DNA of 64,000 nt from Thunnus maccoyii (GCF_910596095.1 NC_056550.1:21200001-21264000), one strand, 5' to 3'. Positions 13,101-34,100 are shown, numbered from the stretch's first letter. The notes: generated by a model not told the origin, from the letters alone. A program made the numbers and translations.

Positions 13101-15062
13101 GTAAGTGGCCCCAGTGCCTAAATTACATTAATTATGCTCCTACAGGCCACAGCTCTGTGGGAGAAATGCAGTGTTATCACTCTGTTTCCTCTTAATGAGC
13201 AGCTCAGCAGCCTCAGTATTTCTGCCAACTTTCTCAGCGTGTGTTTTCTTTTTCCCAGGAAGCTGTCACGTCTTATTTTCAGCTTTGAGTCAAACCTTAT
13301 TAGATAAAATGTCTGTCATGGTGTGCAATACATATATATATAACTGTCCCTGATTTTATTTTGTACTGTGACACACTGAGTTCTTCCCGCATCATAACGA
13401 TTTGTAGCTTTAACTAGGGGGCCCATGAACACAGTTATAATCAGATTGAAGCCCTTCATTGGATGCATGACTGCCGTGTGCACGGTCACTCACACAGTGT
13501 CTGACAATGTGTGCTACAGCAGGGTATTTGGACACACGTGATGGGAGACACCATGATGGTTTGACAGATTATCTTGTGGATTCATCTGCCAATCCTGCCT
13601 TTGCTAGATGGGGCTTGTGGCTACAGACAGTAATTGCAAACAAGGCATGGAAGATGTCTGTGTCTTTTTAATGTGTTGAGTATTGTTTTTGGCAACTTTT
13701 CATTTTCACATCGAAGTTCTAGTGAATTGCAGTGGTTTATCTCTTATCTCTTTTCACAGCAAACTGAAATATGTTTCACAACTTCTGTTATTTTGGCAGC
13801 AATGATTCCCAAAAAAATATTGAAACTCATATATATCTACACTATGAAAAGGTCTTTACAATGGTGTATCTGTGTGTGCAGCCCTTTGGTAAATGTTTGA
13901 TTTGGGAATTCTCTCCTCACAGAAACTAAAACAAGCCCCTCACACAGTGCTTTTCTTTGTGATCACTGATGTGGAATTTGGGAGGCTAGGATGGGAGTGG
14001 AGTGGAAAGAGATGTTTTAATCACCACGGTGGGCTTCTGTTATCTCCACTGACATAAAACACTTCTAATAATGTTTTCTCCCCTCATCAAAACTGATTCA
14101 GACATGTTAAGTTTGATAATTGTGACACATTTGTTCCCTCATGATCGCATCTTATAATAAATGATGCAGGTTGTGTGATGTCTTAGTGCTGCTCTGTTAG
14201 GTTGACTCTCTCAACAACGACATATGTTCATAACGAGAACAACAGCAGGCCCCTCTTGAGAGATCTTCTGGTTACCATCGCAGCAGGTGGGTCTATTGAA
14301 GTGACGCTATTACCCCGGGAACAGACACCTTGCCATGTGTGCTGGGATATACTGTACCGGGGCAGGCACTCACACTTAAAGCTACATAGGATTTATGAGC
14401 CTGTTGTTCCCAATCACAGCTCTACAGCCCACAGGCGTGAAATGACCCTCTGCAATGCCAGCGTCACTGGTATCACAAAGTTCAGTTGCAGCATTGATAA
14501 GTGAGCAGGCAAACATGGAAATCGATAAACTGCAGCGCATTCAACAAACAGCAGACAATACGACCTTTGGCTGGGTGGGTAGATAAGTCTCCCCTCCTTC
14601 CTCCCACTCTTCCTCTTCCTGCCTTTCCTTGTTTATATGTAGTATGTGTCTATTAGCCATGATAATAAAGACAGGGGGTGTGAGTAGTGGGTGGGGGATC
14701 TTGCATTGGAGTGATTTTGGAGAGATAAGGAGATGTCTACCCTGCCTGAAATGGCCAAAGTGAAAACAAAAAGATTTGTGATGTAGGTGGAGTTAGATTA
14801 GGGGAGGGTGAGAGAAAAAGGGCTTGAACATGTGCAGAGAAGTGTTAGTAGGGAGGTCAGAGCTGCACTGGCTTAGCAGAGAGTGAGAAACAGACACAGT
14901 GTTGGTTTAACAGAAGACAGAGACAGAGAAAGCAGCAGAGGCCCACACAGAAGTGACAAAGAGAGGAAGTGTGATAATCAGCTTGGGAAATGACTGTGTA
15001 AATTATTTGTTGGTTTTTTTTTATTATTTCCGTTAAGAGACTGGGGTTGTTCTTCAAAAGAC

Positions 15063-23964
<8,902 letters not shown>

Positions 23965-24356
23965 ATTCATTTCATCAATGCATGCTTACTGCATATGACG
24001 GAGACACAAGTATAAATATAATGTTCTTGAGTCTTGAACAGTTTGTTGTAGATTCTTATTTTAATTCAAAAAAAGGGACAAAGCTGGACATTCTGTACTG
24101 TGGCTGGATATATTTCTACGTGTATTATTGTACAAAAACTACAGATGAATATTGTTACAGAGTATATAGATAAAGGTTGATATTTCTTCATGGGACCAAG
24201 ATGTGGTTATACATTGTCTTTAACAAACTGCATTTTCATTTCTTGTTTTAGTGAGCAGTTGTTCCAGCTAAAACCAAAAAAAACGCATTCTTATTTTGGC
24301 TCATGTGTGAATTATTTTACCTTTGTCTTTCCAAACCTGCCACCTCGCAAAATATG

Positions 24357-24362
24357 AATAAA
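24357..24362 (+). terminator. Candidate polyadenylation signal of the MLCK gene
   Basis: AATAAA about 390 bases after the MLCK stop. The convergent HMGXB3-like gene ends at 25049, leaving a short gap between the two 3' ends. Confidence 0.55.
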
Positions 24363-24364
24363 CA

Positions 24365-25048
24365 GATATGTGTTTTAAAAAGCACACATGCCTTAAATTA
24401 TGCTGTTTGATGAAGAGCATGTTTTTTAAGCTGTTGTTGGGTAAAAGGACGAGATGTTTTTTGAAAAATATTCTCAGTAAAACAAATCTTAAGAAAACGA
24501 CAAAGCTATTGTTTTTTTCGTTTCAACAGTGTATCTCACGAAATATTCAGATGACAACAAAATGTGCAAAAAATTACCGGCTGTCCAAACTGTAGGAGAT
24601 CTCTACCAGTATCAAAAGATACACTCAAACCATCAGTGTACAGAGGCTTCAAGTTGTAATACTGACACAAACTAAAAACAAGTTTTAGTGGAATATCAAA
24701 CTCAAACTCATAGCAGGAAAAAAAGAAAATATTCTATATTTTTCTTGCCTGCGAATCACACATAATGACCAAAACCAAAAAATGAATTTCTCCTCACAAG
24801 TGTTGTCTGTGTAACCTAAGCCTGATAGACTGTATGGTAGGTAGTTTATTAGTACAATAATACTCTCTAGCACATCAAATCCACAACTGAAAATATTCCA
24901 AGAAACGCACTATTTACTCCTGTTTAAGTATAACAGTAACCAGCTGTTTTAGGAAATTAGCGTTTTCAAAAAAATAACAACATATTTGTGTATGTGTGAT
25001 TCATATCTTCAGTACAAACGAATCAGCTTGCCTTATCCTTTCAGAAAA
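24365..25048. other. Convergent 3' gap between the MLCK and HMGXB3-like genes
   Basis: AT-rich, with no gene visible. It should hold the 3' UTR of the minus-strand gene down to its candidate AATAAA at 24850-24845. I looked here for a transposon terminal repeat matching the far side of the minus-strand gene and found none. Confidence 0.5.
24845..24850 (-). terminator. Candidate polyadenylation signal of the HMGXB3-like gene
   Basis: AATAAA on the minus strand, about 200 bases after the stop codon at 25051-25049. Confidence 0.45.
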
Positions 25049-28000
25049 TTAAGTTGTTCCATGTGATTGGCAATGGGAGTCATCCGTGGCGGTCTGACCC
25101 GTGTCGGACATGGCAGTGGGGTCCGAGGGTTGGAGTTGCTGAATTCGTTTTAACTGCGTTTCCAGAAGCTGTGAGTTACAACACACGTTCCTGTGTTCGA
25201 TCATGTTTCTCATTATGAACATGTGTGTGGAAGGTGCCACGCTGTTCAGGAAATAATTGTTTTTTCTCATGTAAGTAAACAGCCGCTTCACCAGCTTACT
25301 GTTAACACAGTCCTGGAGTTCTGGTACCAGATTAACCCTTCGCAACACATCATGTGGGTCTTTTGTGTTACCCTGGTGAAGTCTGTCGTGAAGTGCGTAA
25401 TGGTGGCTTGATCCAGTTACCGGATGTGCATTTTCTTCTGAATGCTCAAGTTTTTCTCTGAGCCATGGCAGGGGCACCTTCAGTTTCCGATGAACTGCTT
25501 TAGCCAAGTTCTTTGATGTCGGAGCAGCTGGTTTTCCTTCATGTGGATGAAAAGGGGGGTTGTCAGGAACTCGTGAGTTTGTGTGTGTTGCTAAACCATG
25601 TGCTGAGTCATACAGGCAGACATTTGGGAAATGTTTCCATGACAGGAGAAGGTCAGCAAAATCTCTTGGACTTTCTGTCTGCAAGTTGAATTTCAGACTG
25701 TAAACGATGCCATGGGGGCAAGAAACTACACACCATCCACCTGTAAAGGGGAGAAAAAAGAGGAAATTTATTGTCTCTTTTCTTTTCAGACTTATGTTTT
25801 TCACAGTTACATTTAATTCATACTTACCAGAGGTACCCCAGATAGATTGATGCACTTTGACATAAGTCTGTTGATTCTTCACTTTCTCCCTCAGCCGGAA
25901 GATGAGATCTGCACGAGATCCACTAGAGTCAACACTGGAACTTTTGCACAGACTTCGGAGAGTTGCTTCCTGGGAGACATGAAACAGAAGTGTTCACCAA
26001 GAATTCAAGTTAAAATTAAAATGATCATTCTTAGCAACGCATTTATTGTAACATCTCTTGAAAGACACAAGACATGAACAGAGAGAGGGTGAGCATGTTC
26101 ACCTTCTTACTGTGAGATCAGTTTGACCATTCCCTGATTAAAAAAGGCAAATCAACACACGGATTTGGATTATAAAAAACTACACAAAAAGAACATTTTT
26201 TGTGGTTATTCTGACTTTACATAAAAAAGAAAGCTTAGGCCAAATAAATAAGGCTTATTTTTATTAATAACCTACATTTTGTTTGAGCAAATCCTCACAA
26301 AGACGGTCTGCAGTTACACTACTTAGTTCTCCCGCAGTCTCAGATGTGGGCATCTTTTTGAATTCGGTGTTGAGGACACTATCGGATTTGCGGGTTTCCT
26401 TCCCAATCCAAGGAGCCCAGCGTTCATAAGATGGACGAACCAAAAACGGATTTGTTGAAGAGTCTAAAAAAAAAGTAAGAACAAGGTCATAAGTGCATTT
26501 CCGATGGAAAATTGAAAAAAGTGTTAGAGCCACAATGTTATTTTTTTGTTTGTCTTATATTATCCTTACCTAAACCACAATGTGATTATATGTATACACA
26601 TGCAGTTCTCACATTGGACACAGTGTGGAGCATCAATGCAGTAAGTGCATATAGCAAAGGTGATGAGAATCAGGTGTGCAGATGGGGAAGCAAACCGTTT
26701 TGACCGTGTCAGTGTGGCATCGTGTCGGCTTGGCCGACATTTGAATCTGTGTTTGTTCAACGGAAACATCAACGTGAATAAATATGGACAATGCTGTTAT
26801 CTACTTATGTTAAGGTGATCGTGTGTATGCTGAACTTTGAATAAACAGATCACCTAATCCAAAGACATACAGTGCATTGGACACTGGTTTATTGTTTGGC
26901 TCAGAGCACACGTCTGAAACAAGTTTACCCGTTCGCACCTCAGTGGCTTATATGAGTATGTTATTTTTTTCACTACGAAAGGAAAATATGTATCTATGCA
27001 CACTGGAGTTGACTAATTGTAACCAGACTATAAATTAATGATATAAGAGTTTGTGTTTAGAGTTAGTGAAAATACCTGGGGCACTCTAGAGTACTTGCCC
27101 TGACGAAGTCCTTAATGGCTAAAACGAGTAGGTATGTTTTTAACTATGACTAAGTAGCCATGAAGTATTAAAGGCTTTTTAAATTTTTTACCTTCTTGTG
27201 GGCCTCAGATCTTTTTAATAACTCTAAATTAGCAGGATCCCCAAACTGAAGAGCACCAGCACTCCATGCATCTGTTTTTATAAAGAGTTTGTGTTTGTAA
27301 AAAAGATGAATCAATGCAAACAGTTACTTTATACAGTTTGAAAGTTTGGGCAAATAACATTCAATCTTCTGCAGCTATGAACAGAAAATATGTTTTTGAC
27401 ATTGTCTCCTTCGTGTGCTCTAAAGGCCTCTGACACTACAACATGATTTCAATCACAATTAACTGTTGAATTAAGAATGATCGATCTGGTCATCTTTGAA
27501 GTTCAACTAGTGGTTTAGCAGAATAAACAGACATAGCAACATACAGAAGGATTTAACTCTTTACTTACTGGGAAAAAAGCCTTGACTGATCATTTCCAGA
27601 TGTACAGAGTCCCAGAAGTCCTCTATGTTGTGTTGTCCATCAAAGTCTTCAGGAGGTGTTTCCAATTCACTCACTACATTCACAGACACATCGGATAAAT
27701 ACAGAAACCATTTTCGATTTAAATTACAAAAATAAATAATAAATAAATAAATAAATATTTTAATTTCTTATTCTCAATCGCTAATAACTTACCCTCCAGT
27801 TTGGAGACTCTGTTTCTGTGGATGTCCATCATGACAACAGCAGGGGAAAAGCCACAGTTTACGCAGGAGTAACTGTACTCTGTGTTGTTCAAAGCCTCGA
27901 AGTGACAATAGGCTTGAAAAATGATGTTGATCGCGGGAAACTTTTGGCCCCGAAAACTCTCCAAACAGCTGATCAGTCTGGACACCGACACATGATTCTG

Positions 28001-30830
28001 TAAAGAAAAACAAAGGGATTATATAGATTTTTCTTTCTTACATGTATGCAAGTACAGAAAGATATAAAAGTGCAGTGTGATAAATACACATTGCTATATA
28101 CACACCTGTAGGTTGTATCGCATATAGAGGCAAAGCTCTAGAGTCAAGATGACATGATCATTAAAGTTGTGAAGACCATCTCGCCATTCCTGGTACCGGT
28201 AGTCCATGTGGCATTTAGGGCATCTTTTATTGTAAGTCGAGATGTCTGCAGTGAGTAGAAGAATAAAATCAGGACATCGAATCAGCAGTACGTGGTCAGT
28301 CCATGATGTATTTTACTTACTGTGATTTACACCATTCATGCTGACTATTGTAGCTTTGTCTGTGATGAGAAATCCATCTTCTAATCTGGGATGGCCTTGA
28401 CAGAGCTTGCATGTTTCTTCAGTAGGAATCAAACATGCAGGATAATCTGTCAGTGCTCTTGGTGCAGTGGCATCTCCAGGAAGAGTTGCAGGTATTTTCT
28501 TCTCTGCATAAGTGTATCTCACACTTCTCTCCAGCTCTGTGGTAGCAGGATTACTGTGAGACTGAAATGTCTCTTGCGTTGAAGCGGGCAGGAGGTCTTT
28601 CCTAGTTTGAAACACGTGCCACTTACCGATGCTCTTGTGTGGACATGATTTACGAGGGTTGGTACAGGGGCAATGCCAGGTTTGTTTTTTCAAGTTATAA
28701 GTGACTATAACTCTCCCAAAGGAGGAGAAACTGCGTATTTTGGGCTCATGCACAGAGAGACAAAGTTGATGTGTGGAACCTCCCAAATCCACCAACACAG
28801 AAAAAGGCACATGGTCTTTCTCTGCTCCTTTTTGCCTCAATTTGCAGGTTGCCATCATAGATTCTTCGACAATATGCAGAGACACCAATTCCTCAAGAAC
28901 CTCCGGATTAAGAAACTCCTCGCAAGCAATCTTGGTGCAGTAATCCAGCGATCGAATGTGCTCACACAAGCTGTAAATTAGCCCACTCTGCTTTGCAAGC
29001 AACTGGTACTTGTGACATTCCTCCAACCCACATTTTATCTGATGATGTTTTCCCCATGTTTTGCGCTGTACATGTATCGGCACAGAGAACCCATGAGCAA
29101 CTCTTTGGACAGCAAATATTCCACGTGTTTCATCAACACACACGTTTTTAAGATGTGAAGCAGCAGTAATATCCTTTAGCCCCCCATGCTTCCTCTTTAT
29201 GTGGGCACCCAGGTTTTTCTTGTAAAGACGAAGCGAGCAGTGAGGGCACCGCACTAATCTTAAACTTCTGATACCGTAAGACGGCAGCGTCATTGTGTCA
29301 GGATACGATGCAGCATCCTTAACTGAGCCCTCGGGTGAACGAGCATCTGTGCTCGAGGCCTCTGGTTGTGAAGCTGCGGGGATATCGCTGGATACTGGTG
29401 AAGCTACAGGGGAGTGGAGAGAAACTGAGGGTGGAAGCGTATAACAATGGTCTTGCTCTACTACTGATGTATTACACTCCATAGGCTCCTCCAGCAGATT
29501 CAACAGGCTTGGGTGAGGCTCTGAGTTGGGTACTGCCAGTGTCGTAGCTGGAGAAGGGGGTAGTGCTGATGTCGTAGCTGGAGGAGGGGGTACTGCTGTT
29601 GTCACAGATGGAGAAGGGGCAACTACTGATGTCACAGATGGAGAAAGGGGCACTGCCGATGTAGCATGTGGGGGTTCTGGTGATTTTGCAGGTGGAGAAG
29701 GGGGTACTGCTGCCGATGTTGTCGCTGAAGAAGGGCATCTTGAAATCTCCTGGGAAGCAGCAGTGCAGAGTAGTGATGGCAATAAGAGTGGTTCCAATGT
29801 GAGTGATGGAGGAGGTTTATTTTGACATCCGAGCGCATGGCTTTCCATATCTTCCCTCCGTATGATTGTTTTTTCACAGTAGGGGCAATGATAATGACCC
29901 GTGAGTCTGCATGGCTGATTGCATCTGCAGATGATGTTATCTGCAAGAGGACACAGAGCAACAGTAACTACAACCTTAACTACAATATTAAATAATCAAT
30001 AAATATATGTAAGTTCTACAGCTAAGACAGTCGACTTACCTTTAACATGCAATGCAGTGCTGATATGGCAATCCATGTGTCTCTGGATCTTCTTGCTGGT
30101 AGTTGGCTTGAATTTGGGACACAGAAGGCAGTGAAACAAAGTCTTGCTGATATTTGAGCACTGTATTTCGAACTGGCCCCCAGGTTTAACTATTGATTGG
30201 TGGATCTGTAAAATAGCAATGTTTTACTTGTATTACAACTTTAGGACATTTTTAAAAACAACTTTACTGGAATAAGCTCAACAGAGGAAATACAGACATT
30301 GCTCTGCACACATATAGCATTTCTACAATTATAACATGAGGAAAGGAAAAAAATACAATTAACAAAATATATGAAATAAAATATAACAAAGATTTGACAA
30401 AACATTAAACGTGCTTCATGATGTCTTCCAGAGGAATGCCAGCTTTGTGTTGCAAAGATTGTTTAGTGATGCATAACATAATAATTAGAAAACCTTAGTT
30501 TGTTGTTGTTGCAGACAACGACGTTTATTACAGTCATTCACGGTTCTGTTATCAGTATGAACCACAGTCAGTGGCATGAACAAATAAAAACTAGGTACAT
30601 TGTAAAAATCTTAGAGAGACATTGTATATTATGGCTTTGAACCTTGTGTCAACTGAAGACTTTTTGGCTTAATTGTCAACATTAATGCTAGCTATTCCGT
30701 CCGCATACATGGGAACAGCTAACGCTAACTACAACAAAGTATAAAAGCGCTTTGAAATGACATGTTTAGCACTGAGGACTGCAGCTCTGATGAGATGTTA
30801 GTCTAGTTTATAATCACTTACTTTGACCAT
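25049..30830 (-). CDS. HMGXB3-like, KDZ/Zisupton-transposase-derived zinc protein
   Basis: Ten exons on the minus strand join in frame into 1,088 residues: 30830-30822, 30205-30040, 29940-28321, 28245-28106, 27997-27793, 27673-27569, 26463-26276, 25969-25828 and 25740-25049, counted as nine coding blocks here. The parts are: a C2H2-like N-terminus (CLLCPKF and a His pair), a Cys cluster CRCNQPC, a Pro/Ser/Thr-rich repeat region (about 130-200), a finger CPHCSLRLYK (about 290-310), a SWIM zinc motif CPCTNPRKSCPH (482-493), CPKCHMDYRYQEW (about 610), SCVNCGFSP followed by MMDIHRN (about 700), RPSYERWAPWIG, and SCPHGIVYSL with CLYDSAHGLATH in the last exon. These blocks follow HMGXB3 and the Cys-cluster and RNaseH-like parts of KDZ DNA transposases. 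No HMG box is seen. The Asp of MMDIHRN and of LYDSAHG may be catalytic, which is inference. The frame is unbroken and splice sites are good. Confidence 0.8.
27192..27271 (-). other. Candidate alternative exon of the HMGXB3-like gene
   Basis: A minus-strand stretch with an AACAG acceptor before 27271 and an AAG|GTAAAA donor at 27192 would encode NAWSAGALQFGDPANLEL and on. It accepts the phase of the upstream exon (phase 1) but ends in phase 0, while the next exon (26463) needs phase 1. Skipping it gives the intact 1,088-residue protein; including it would shift the frame and stop within about 40 codons. It may be a regulated or poison exon, or chance. Confidence 0.3.
29525..29740 (-). repeat. 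Tandem Pro/Ser/Thr repeat inside the HMGXB3-like gene
   Basis: Imperfect units of about 33-36 bases encode repeats of the type TSAVPPSPSVT on the minus strand; six or so units are visible. The repeat sits between the N-terminal Cys clusters and the middle zinc finger and is probably a disordered linker. Such an array is likely to vary in length between individuals. Confidence 0.75.
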
Positions 30831-30932
30831 GATGCTTTGAAGCATCCAGTGGCTCAACTTCCATTAAAAATGTAGTTTTAAGTGTTGCTGCACGCAAAAC
30901 TCTCTGCAGTCTGATTGCAACTGTAATTGAAG

Positions 30933-30943
30933 TGCGCATGCGC
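30933..30943. promoter_or_regulatory. NRF1-type palindrome in the HMGXB3-like promoter
   Basis: TGCGCATGCGC, the core of the vertebrate NRF1 consensus, lies about 100 bases upstream of the minus-strand ATG at 30830. NRF1 sites mark CpG-type promoters of broadly expressed host genes. Position and sequence are seen; the regulatory role is inferred. Confidence 0.55.
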
Positions 30944-31129
30944 GATAGCTTACAAGGACCCAATTAATGCAGTTGTTCACCACAATGCCTGTATGGAATC
31001 GGGCCTTTATTTTAAAAGGTTTATCCATAGATGTATAATAAGACTTACACCTATCAGCCACAACATTAAAACCACTGACAGTGAGATGTTAGAAGAGATG
31101 TTGGAAGCAAATCCATTCAGTATAAGATT

Positions 31130-31258
31130 GTATAAATATTATTTCACCCCACTCAAGCTATATAAAATGGATCTGATTCAAAATAGTAACTGCGGGCAAT
31201 GTAAGGAGGTTTTTCACATTCTTACACGCTATATGGGAATGCCCCTTGGTTCTGTCCA
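31130..31258 (+). mobile_element. L1-type LINE fragment (end of ORF2)
   Basis: The plus strand encodes TPLKLYKMDLIQNSNCGQC, which resembles the C-terminal Cys motif region of L1/Tx1-type ORF2 (TPVKL..MGLI....CWKC). It is a short, 5'-truncated piece inside the Tc1 relic. Confidence 0.6.
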
Positions 31259-31309
31259 TTAACTGTATATAAATATATATATATAGACATATACAGTCAG
31301 TGGTTCTGC

Positions 31310-31570
31310 CTAGTGTCTAGCCAACTTGTCCATTTCAATTGCTAAATAGTATAGGTCTATATTCGGAAGTGCCAATCCTCCCCTTTACCTAGGGGTGCAC
31401 TTTTTTTTAAAGTTAATCCTCAGCCTTTTCCCATTCCCATAAGTAATCTTTAACTTTTTGATTATATTGTTTCAACTTATCTGATAAAGATATTTATCTT
31501 GCCCCAAAGCATGAGGTTAATTGCTTTCCACCTATCCAGATTGTTTTTTTATCTTTTGAAGTAATGGTGC
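31310..31570 (-). mobile_element. L1-type LINE ORF2 fragment, opposite orientation, copy A
   Basis: Read on the minus strand, pieces resemble the L1 ORF2 block around DRWKAINLMLWGKI. It is broken by frame changes. A second copy with the same junctions lies at 37858-38190 because the whole segment was duplicated. Confidence 0.55.
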
Positions 31571-32214
31571 AAAATAATATTATACCTGGCTGGGTGGCAC
31601 ATGCTGTCAACTGGGTGGCGGCACAGGATAACTGGTTAGGTGGTTTCTGGTTTTGGGTGGGGTTACCTGGGGAAGAGATGGCGCCAGGATGCACTATGGG
31701 AAGAAGGCAATCAGGCAAGGGTAGTGTGATGCTCTGGGCAATGTTCTGCTGGGAAACCTGGCATTGATTTGGATGTTACTTTGACACATACCACCTACCT
31801 AAACATTGTTGCAGACCAAGAACACCCCTTCATGGCAACGGTATTCCCTGATGGCAGTGGCCTCTTTCAGCAGGATAATACACCCTGCCACACTGCAAAA
31901 AATTTTCAGGAATGGTTTGAGGAAAATGACAGAGTTCAAGGTGTTGCCTTGGCTTCCAAATTCCCCAGATCTCAATCCAATCAAGCATCTGTGGGATGTG
32001 CTGGAAAAACATGTCCAATCCACGGAGGCCCCACCTTGCAACTTACAGGTCTTAAATGATCTGCTGCTAACGTCTTGGTGCCAAATACCAGAGGACATCT
32101 TTAGACGTTGGAGGAGTCCATGCCTTGATAGGTCATCTGTATTGGCGGAACGAGGGGAACCTACACAATATTAGGCAGGTGGTTTTAATGTTGTGGCTGA
32201 TTGGTGTAGGCCAA

Positions 32215-33098
32215 TAATACATCCATGGGCTTATCATGTATCTTGTCAAATCTGTGGACAATATTGCCAATTTCTTGATAACTGGCTTGTCAAAAAATGT
32301 GAAAATAAAATAAACCTAAAAGTTTGACTTGTCGGACAAGATGAAGATGAATAACATTAATCTAATTTTCTCATCATCCACTGCATTGATGGGACAAAAG
32401 ACCACAATCATATTGAAATTGCTGTTCTATCAATTGTAAAAAAAAAAAAAGAGACAATCTGTCTACAAATCATGTGAACACATATTTTAACATTTTTTAC
32501 GTAATATCCAAGGATTGTCGTTGGCATGCATGACATAGACCTTCACCTCAGGACAGCTGACATGATCCACAGTAAACTTAACCCCTCTTGTAATTTTCAG
32601 TGTGTCTAGATGTGTACACTATGTAAATGTTCCAGGCAGAGATGAAAGGTGCCAGCCATCTTAGTAAATTGCCTCATTGGCTTACATAATAGTTGTTTTT
32701 CTTCATTGTTCAAGGGTAGATTAATATCTGTAAAGCCTACTATTCTTGCAACACAGAAAATGCAGTTATAAAAAAAACTCACAGGCAACAGTATTTGTGG
32801 ATTTTATTGTATTTATTATCTATTGACTATGTTGAATTATACCTTCTTTATGTGCATTTTTTACCCTCAGTACACATAACCACACTTAGTTACTTTTTGT
32901 ATAACTTCACAAGAAACATTTCTACATGAAATCACATTTTTTCACAATTGTCTATTAATACCCAGATATTCATAAAATATTTCAAACAGTTTGTTTGACT
33001 AATTGCACGAACATTATATAATTAGTTTGGCTTGTGTGTGAATATTTTTTTTAGTGCCACAAATCCTCTTCCCATTTGGCAGTATGAATAATATGAGA
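32215..33098. other. Non-coding stretch between the Tc1 relic and C1q gene A
   Basis: AT-rich, with no gene or recognised repeat. Its left 700 bases are absent from copy B; the homology resumes near 32945 (tctattaatacccagatatt). Confidence 0.6.
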
Positions 33099-33102
33099 TG
33101 TA

Positions 33103-33108
33103 TTTATT
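33103..33108 (-). terminator. Candidate polyadenylation signal, C1q gene A
   Basis: AATAAA on the minus strand about 52 bases after the stop. The same word is kept in copy B at 38556-38551. Confidence 0.55.
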
Positions 33109-33159
33109 TTATCGTAAGAGCATTAGGAGCCAGGCAGACCTGAAATCATGTTGTTTGAA

Positions 33160-34043
33160 TCACATGGTGAAGAGCAGAAAACCACTGAAGGTGTTGTAAT
33201 TCATGCTATCATCATAGATGATCCTGTGTGCCTGGAGCTCCACATATACGTTATCTCCCACGTCCAGGGGGATGACCGCAGCATTGCTGCCCATGTCGTT
33301 GCTGTCAGTCCCAGATGTGTCCCAGACAGATGTCAGCCTCACACCGTTCTTCATGAGGCTCACAACAGAGTTGGCATGAGGATTGATGTTGTTGAACATC
33401 GAGAATCGAAAGAAGTACATTCCTTTGACCATCGCTGTGAAAATGCCTGTCAAAAAAAGGAGAATGGTTTACATTTAATGAGTCCTTATATGTCTGTCTC
33501 TCTCTCTCTCCTTCTATGTCTTTCTCTGTCTGGCACACTACCTGTTGAAGGATTGTAGCCACTGCCAGTGTTGGAGAAGACCTTCTTATACTGCAGTGGG
33601 GTATTAGCAGAGATAGGCCCAGTGTTTCCAAAGCCAGAATCCCTGAGAGCTGCTGAAAAGGCCACTTGAGGTGCACCTGAGACCATCAAATTACCACAAA
33701 CACATCAGAGGTTAGAACTGATAAAAAGATCAGGGAAGAATTATATCTCCTTGTTATAACCCACTAAAAACATTTGCCATATTTTACCTTCAATCAGGCT
33801 CCGCAGCTCCAGGACTTCTTTCCCAGTGTTTTGCAACTTCTCCTCCAGGTGTGTTATTTTTCCCACCATGTTTGCTACTTTCTCTCCCACTGCCCCCAGG
33901 GTTTGACTTATGGAAGTGAGGGAGCAGGTATCAGAGCAGCTGGTTGATCCTGGGTACAGAGAGACCTTGTCATTGTTTTTGTCGGCTTGTGCTTCACATA
34001 GCCAGCAGCTGAACGCAAGAATCAGGACTGACACTCTCATCAT
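33160..34043 (-). CDS. Secreted C1q-domain protein, copy A
   Basis: Three minus-strand exons (34043-33788, 33676-33542, 33446-33160; both introns phase 1) encode 225 residues. Residues 1-20 are a signal peptide (MMRVSVLILAFSCWLCEAQA). A Cys-bearing segment and a short coiled coil follow (about 45-85, with LGAVGEKVANM and EEKLQNTGKEV). The C1q globular domain fills the rest from about 88: APQVAFSAAL, the block FRFSMFN, SVVSLMKNG and FSGFLLFTM at the end. There is no collagen repeat, so this is a secreted globular-head C1q-like (cerebellin-like) protein. Such fish proteins form trimers and often act in innate recognition, but the ligand cannot be told from sequence. A TATA box lies 58 bases upstream. 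Gene B is its near-identical tandem duplicate. Confidence 0.9.
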
Positions 34044-34100
34044 CCTTGCAGTTTTGAAATCTCTGCTTCAATGTAGTTTTCCTCTTTCAAGTCTACCCCC

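Larger units (their letters stand above)
4975..15062. other. 10-kb non-coding region between the Frizzled and MLCK genes
   Basis: No exon with family similarity is visible on either strand; the open frames are of chance length. The region holds simple repeats, including a poly-A at about 6946-6967. Some unusually GC-rich or TAATTA-bearing patches look like conserved-element candidates (about 9600-9780 and 13050-13200). A CTCF-like word lies near 11958-11973. An untranslated 5' exon of the MLCK gene could lie here but cannot be placed. Confidence 0.5.
31049..32208 (+). mobile_element. Tc1-like DNA transposon relic with L1 fragments inside
   Basis: The left terminal repeat (acacctatcagccacaacat, from 31049) and the right one (complement, ending tgattggtgta near 32208) are typical of a fish Tc1 family. 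Between about 31585 and 32174 the plus strand carries the 3' half of a transposase: SGKGSVMLWAMFCW, FQQDNTPCHTA and PNSPDLNPIKHLWDVLEKHV. The pieces lie in different frames, and the third catalytic residue of the DD34E triad is Lys in place of Glu (NPIK for NPIE). The 5' half is missing and replaced by L1-derived sequence. The element is dead. Confidence 0.85.

Noticed and set aside
26566-26772. Cys-rich minus-strand open frame (CTYCIDAPHCVQCENCMC) inside an intron of the HMGXB3-like gene
   Set aside because: It ends at a good donor, but its phase does not fit the following exon and no acceptor is seen; the host gene is already whole without it.
24365-31048. Terminal inverted repeats around the HMGXB3-like gene
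   Set aside because: I compared both flanks by eye and found no matching inverted ends or target duplication; the palindrome at 30933 is better explained as an NRF1 site.
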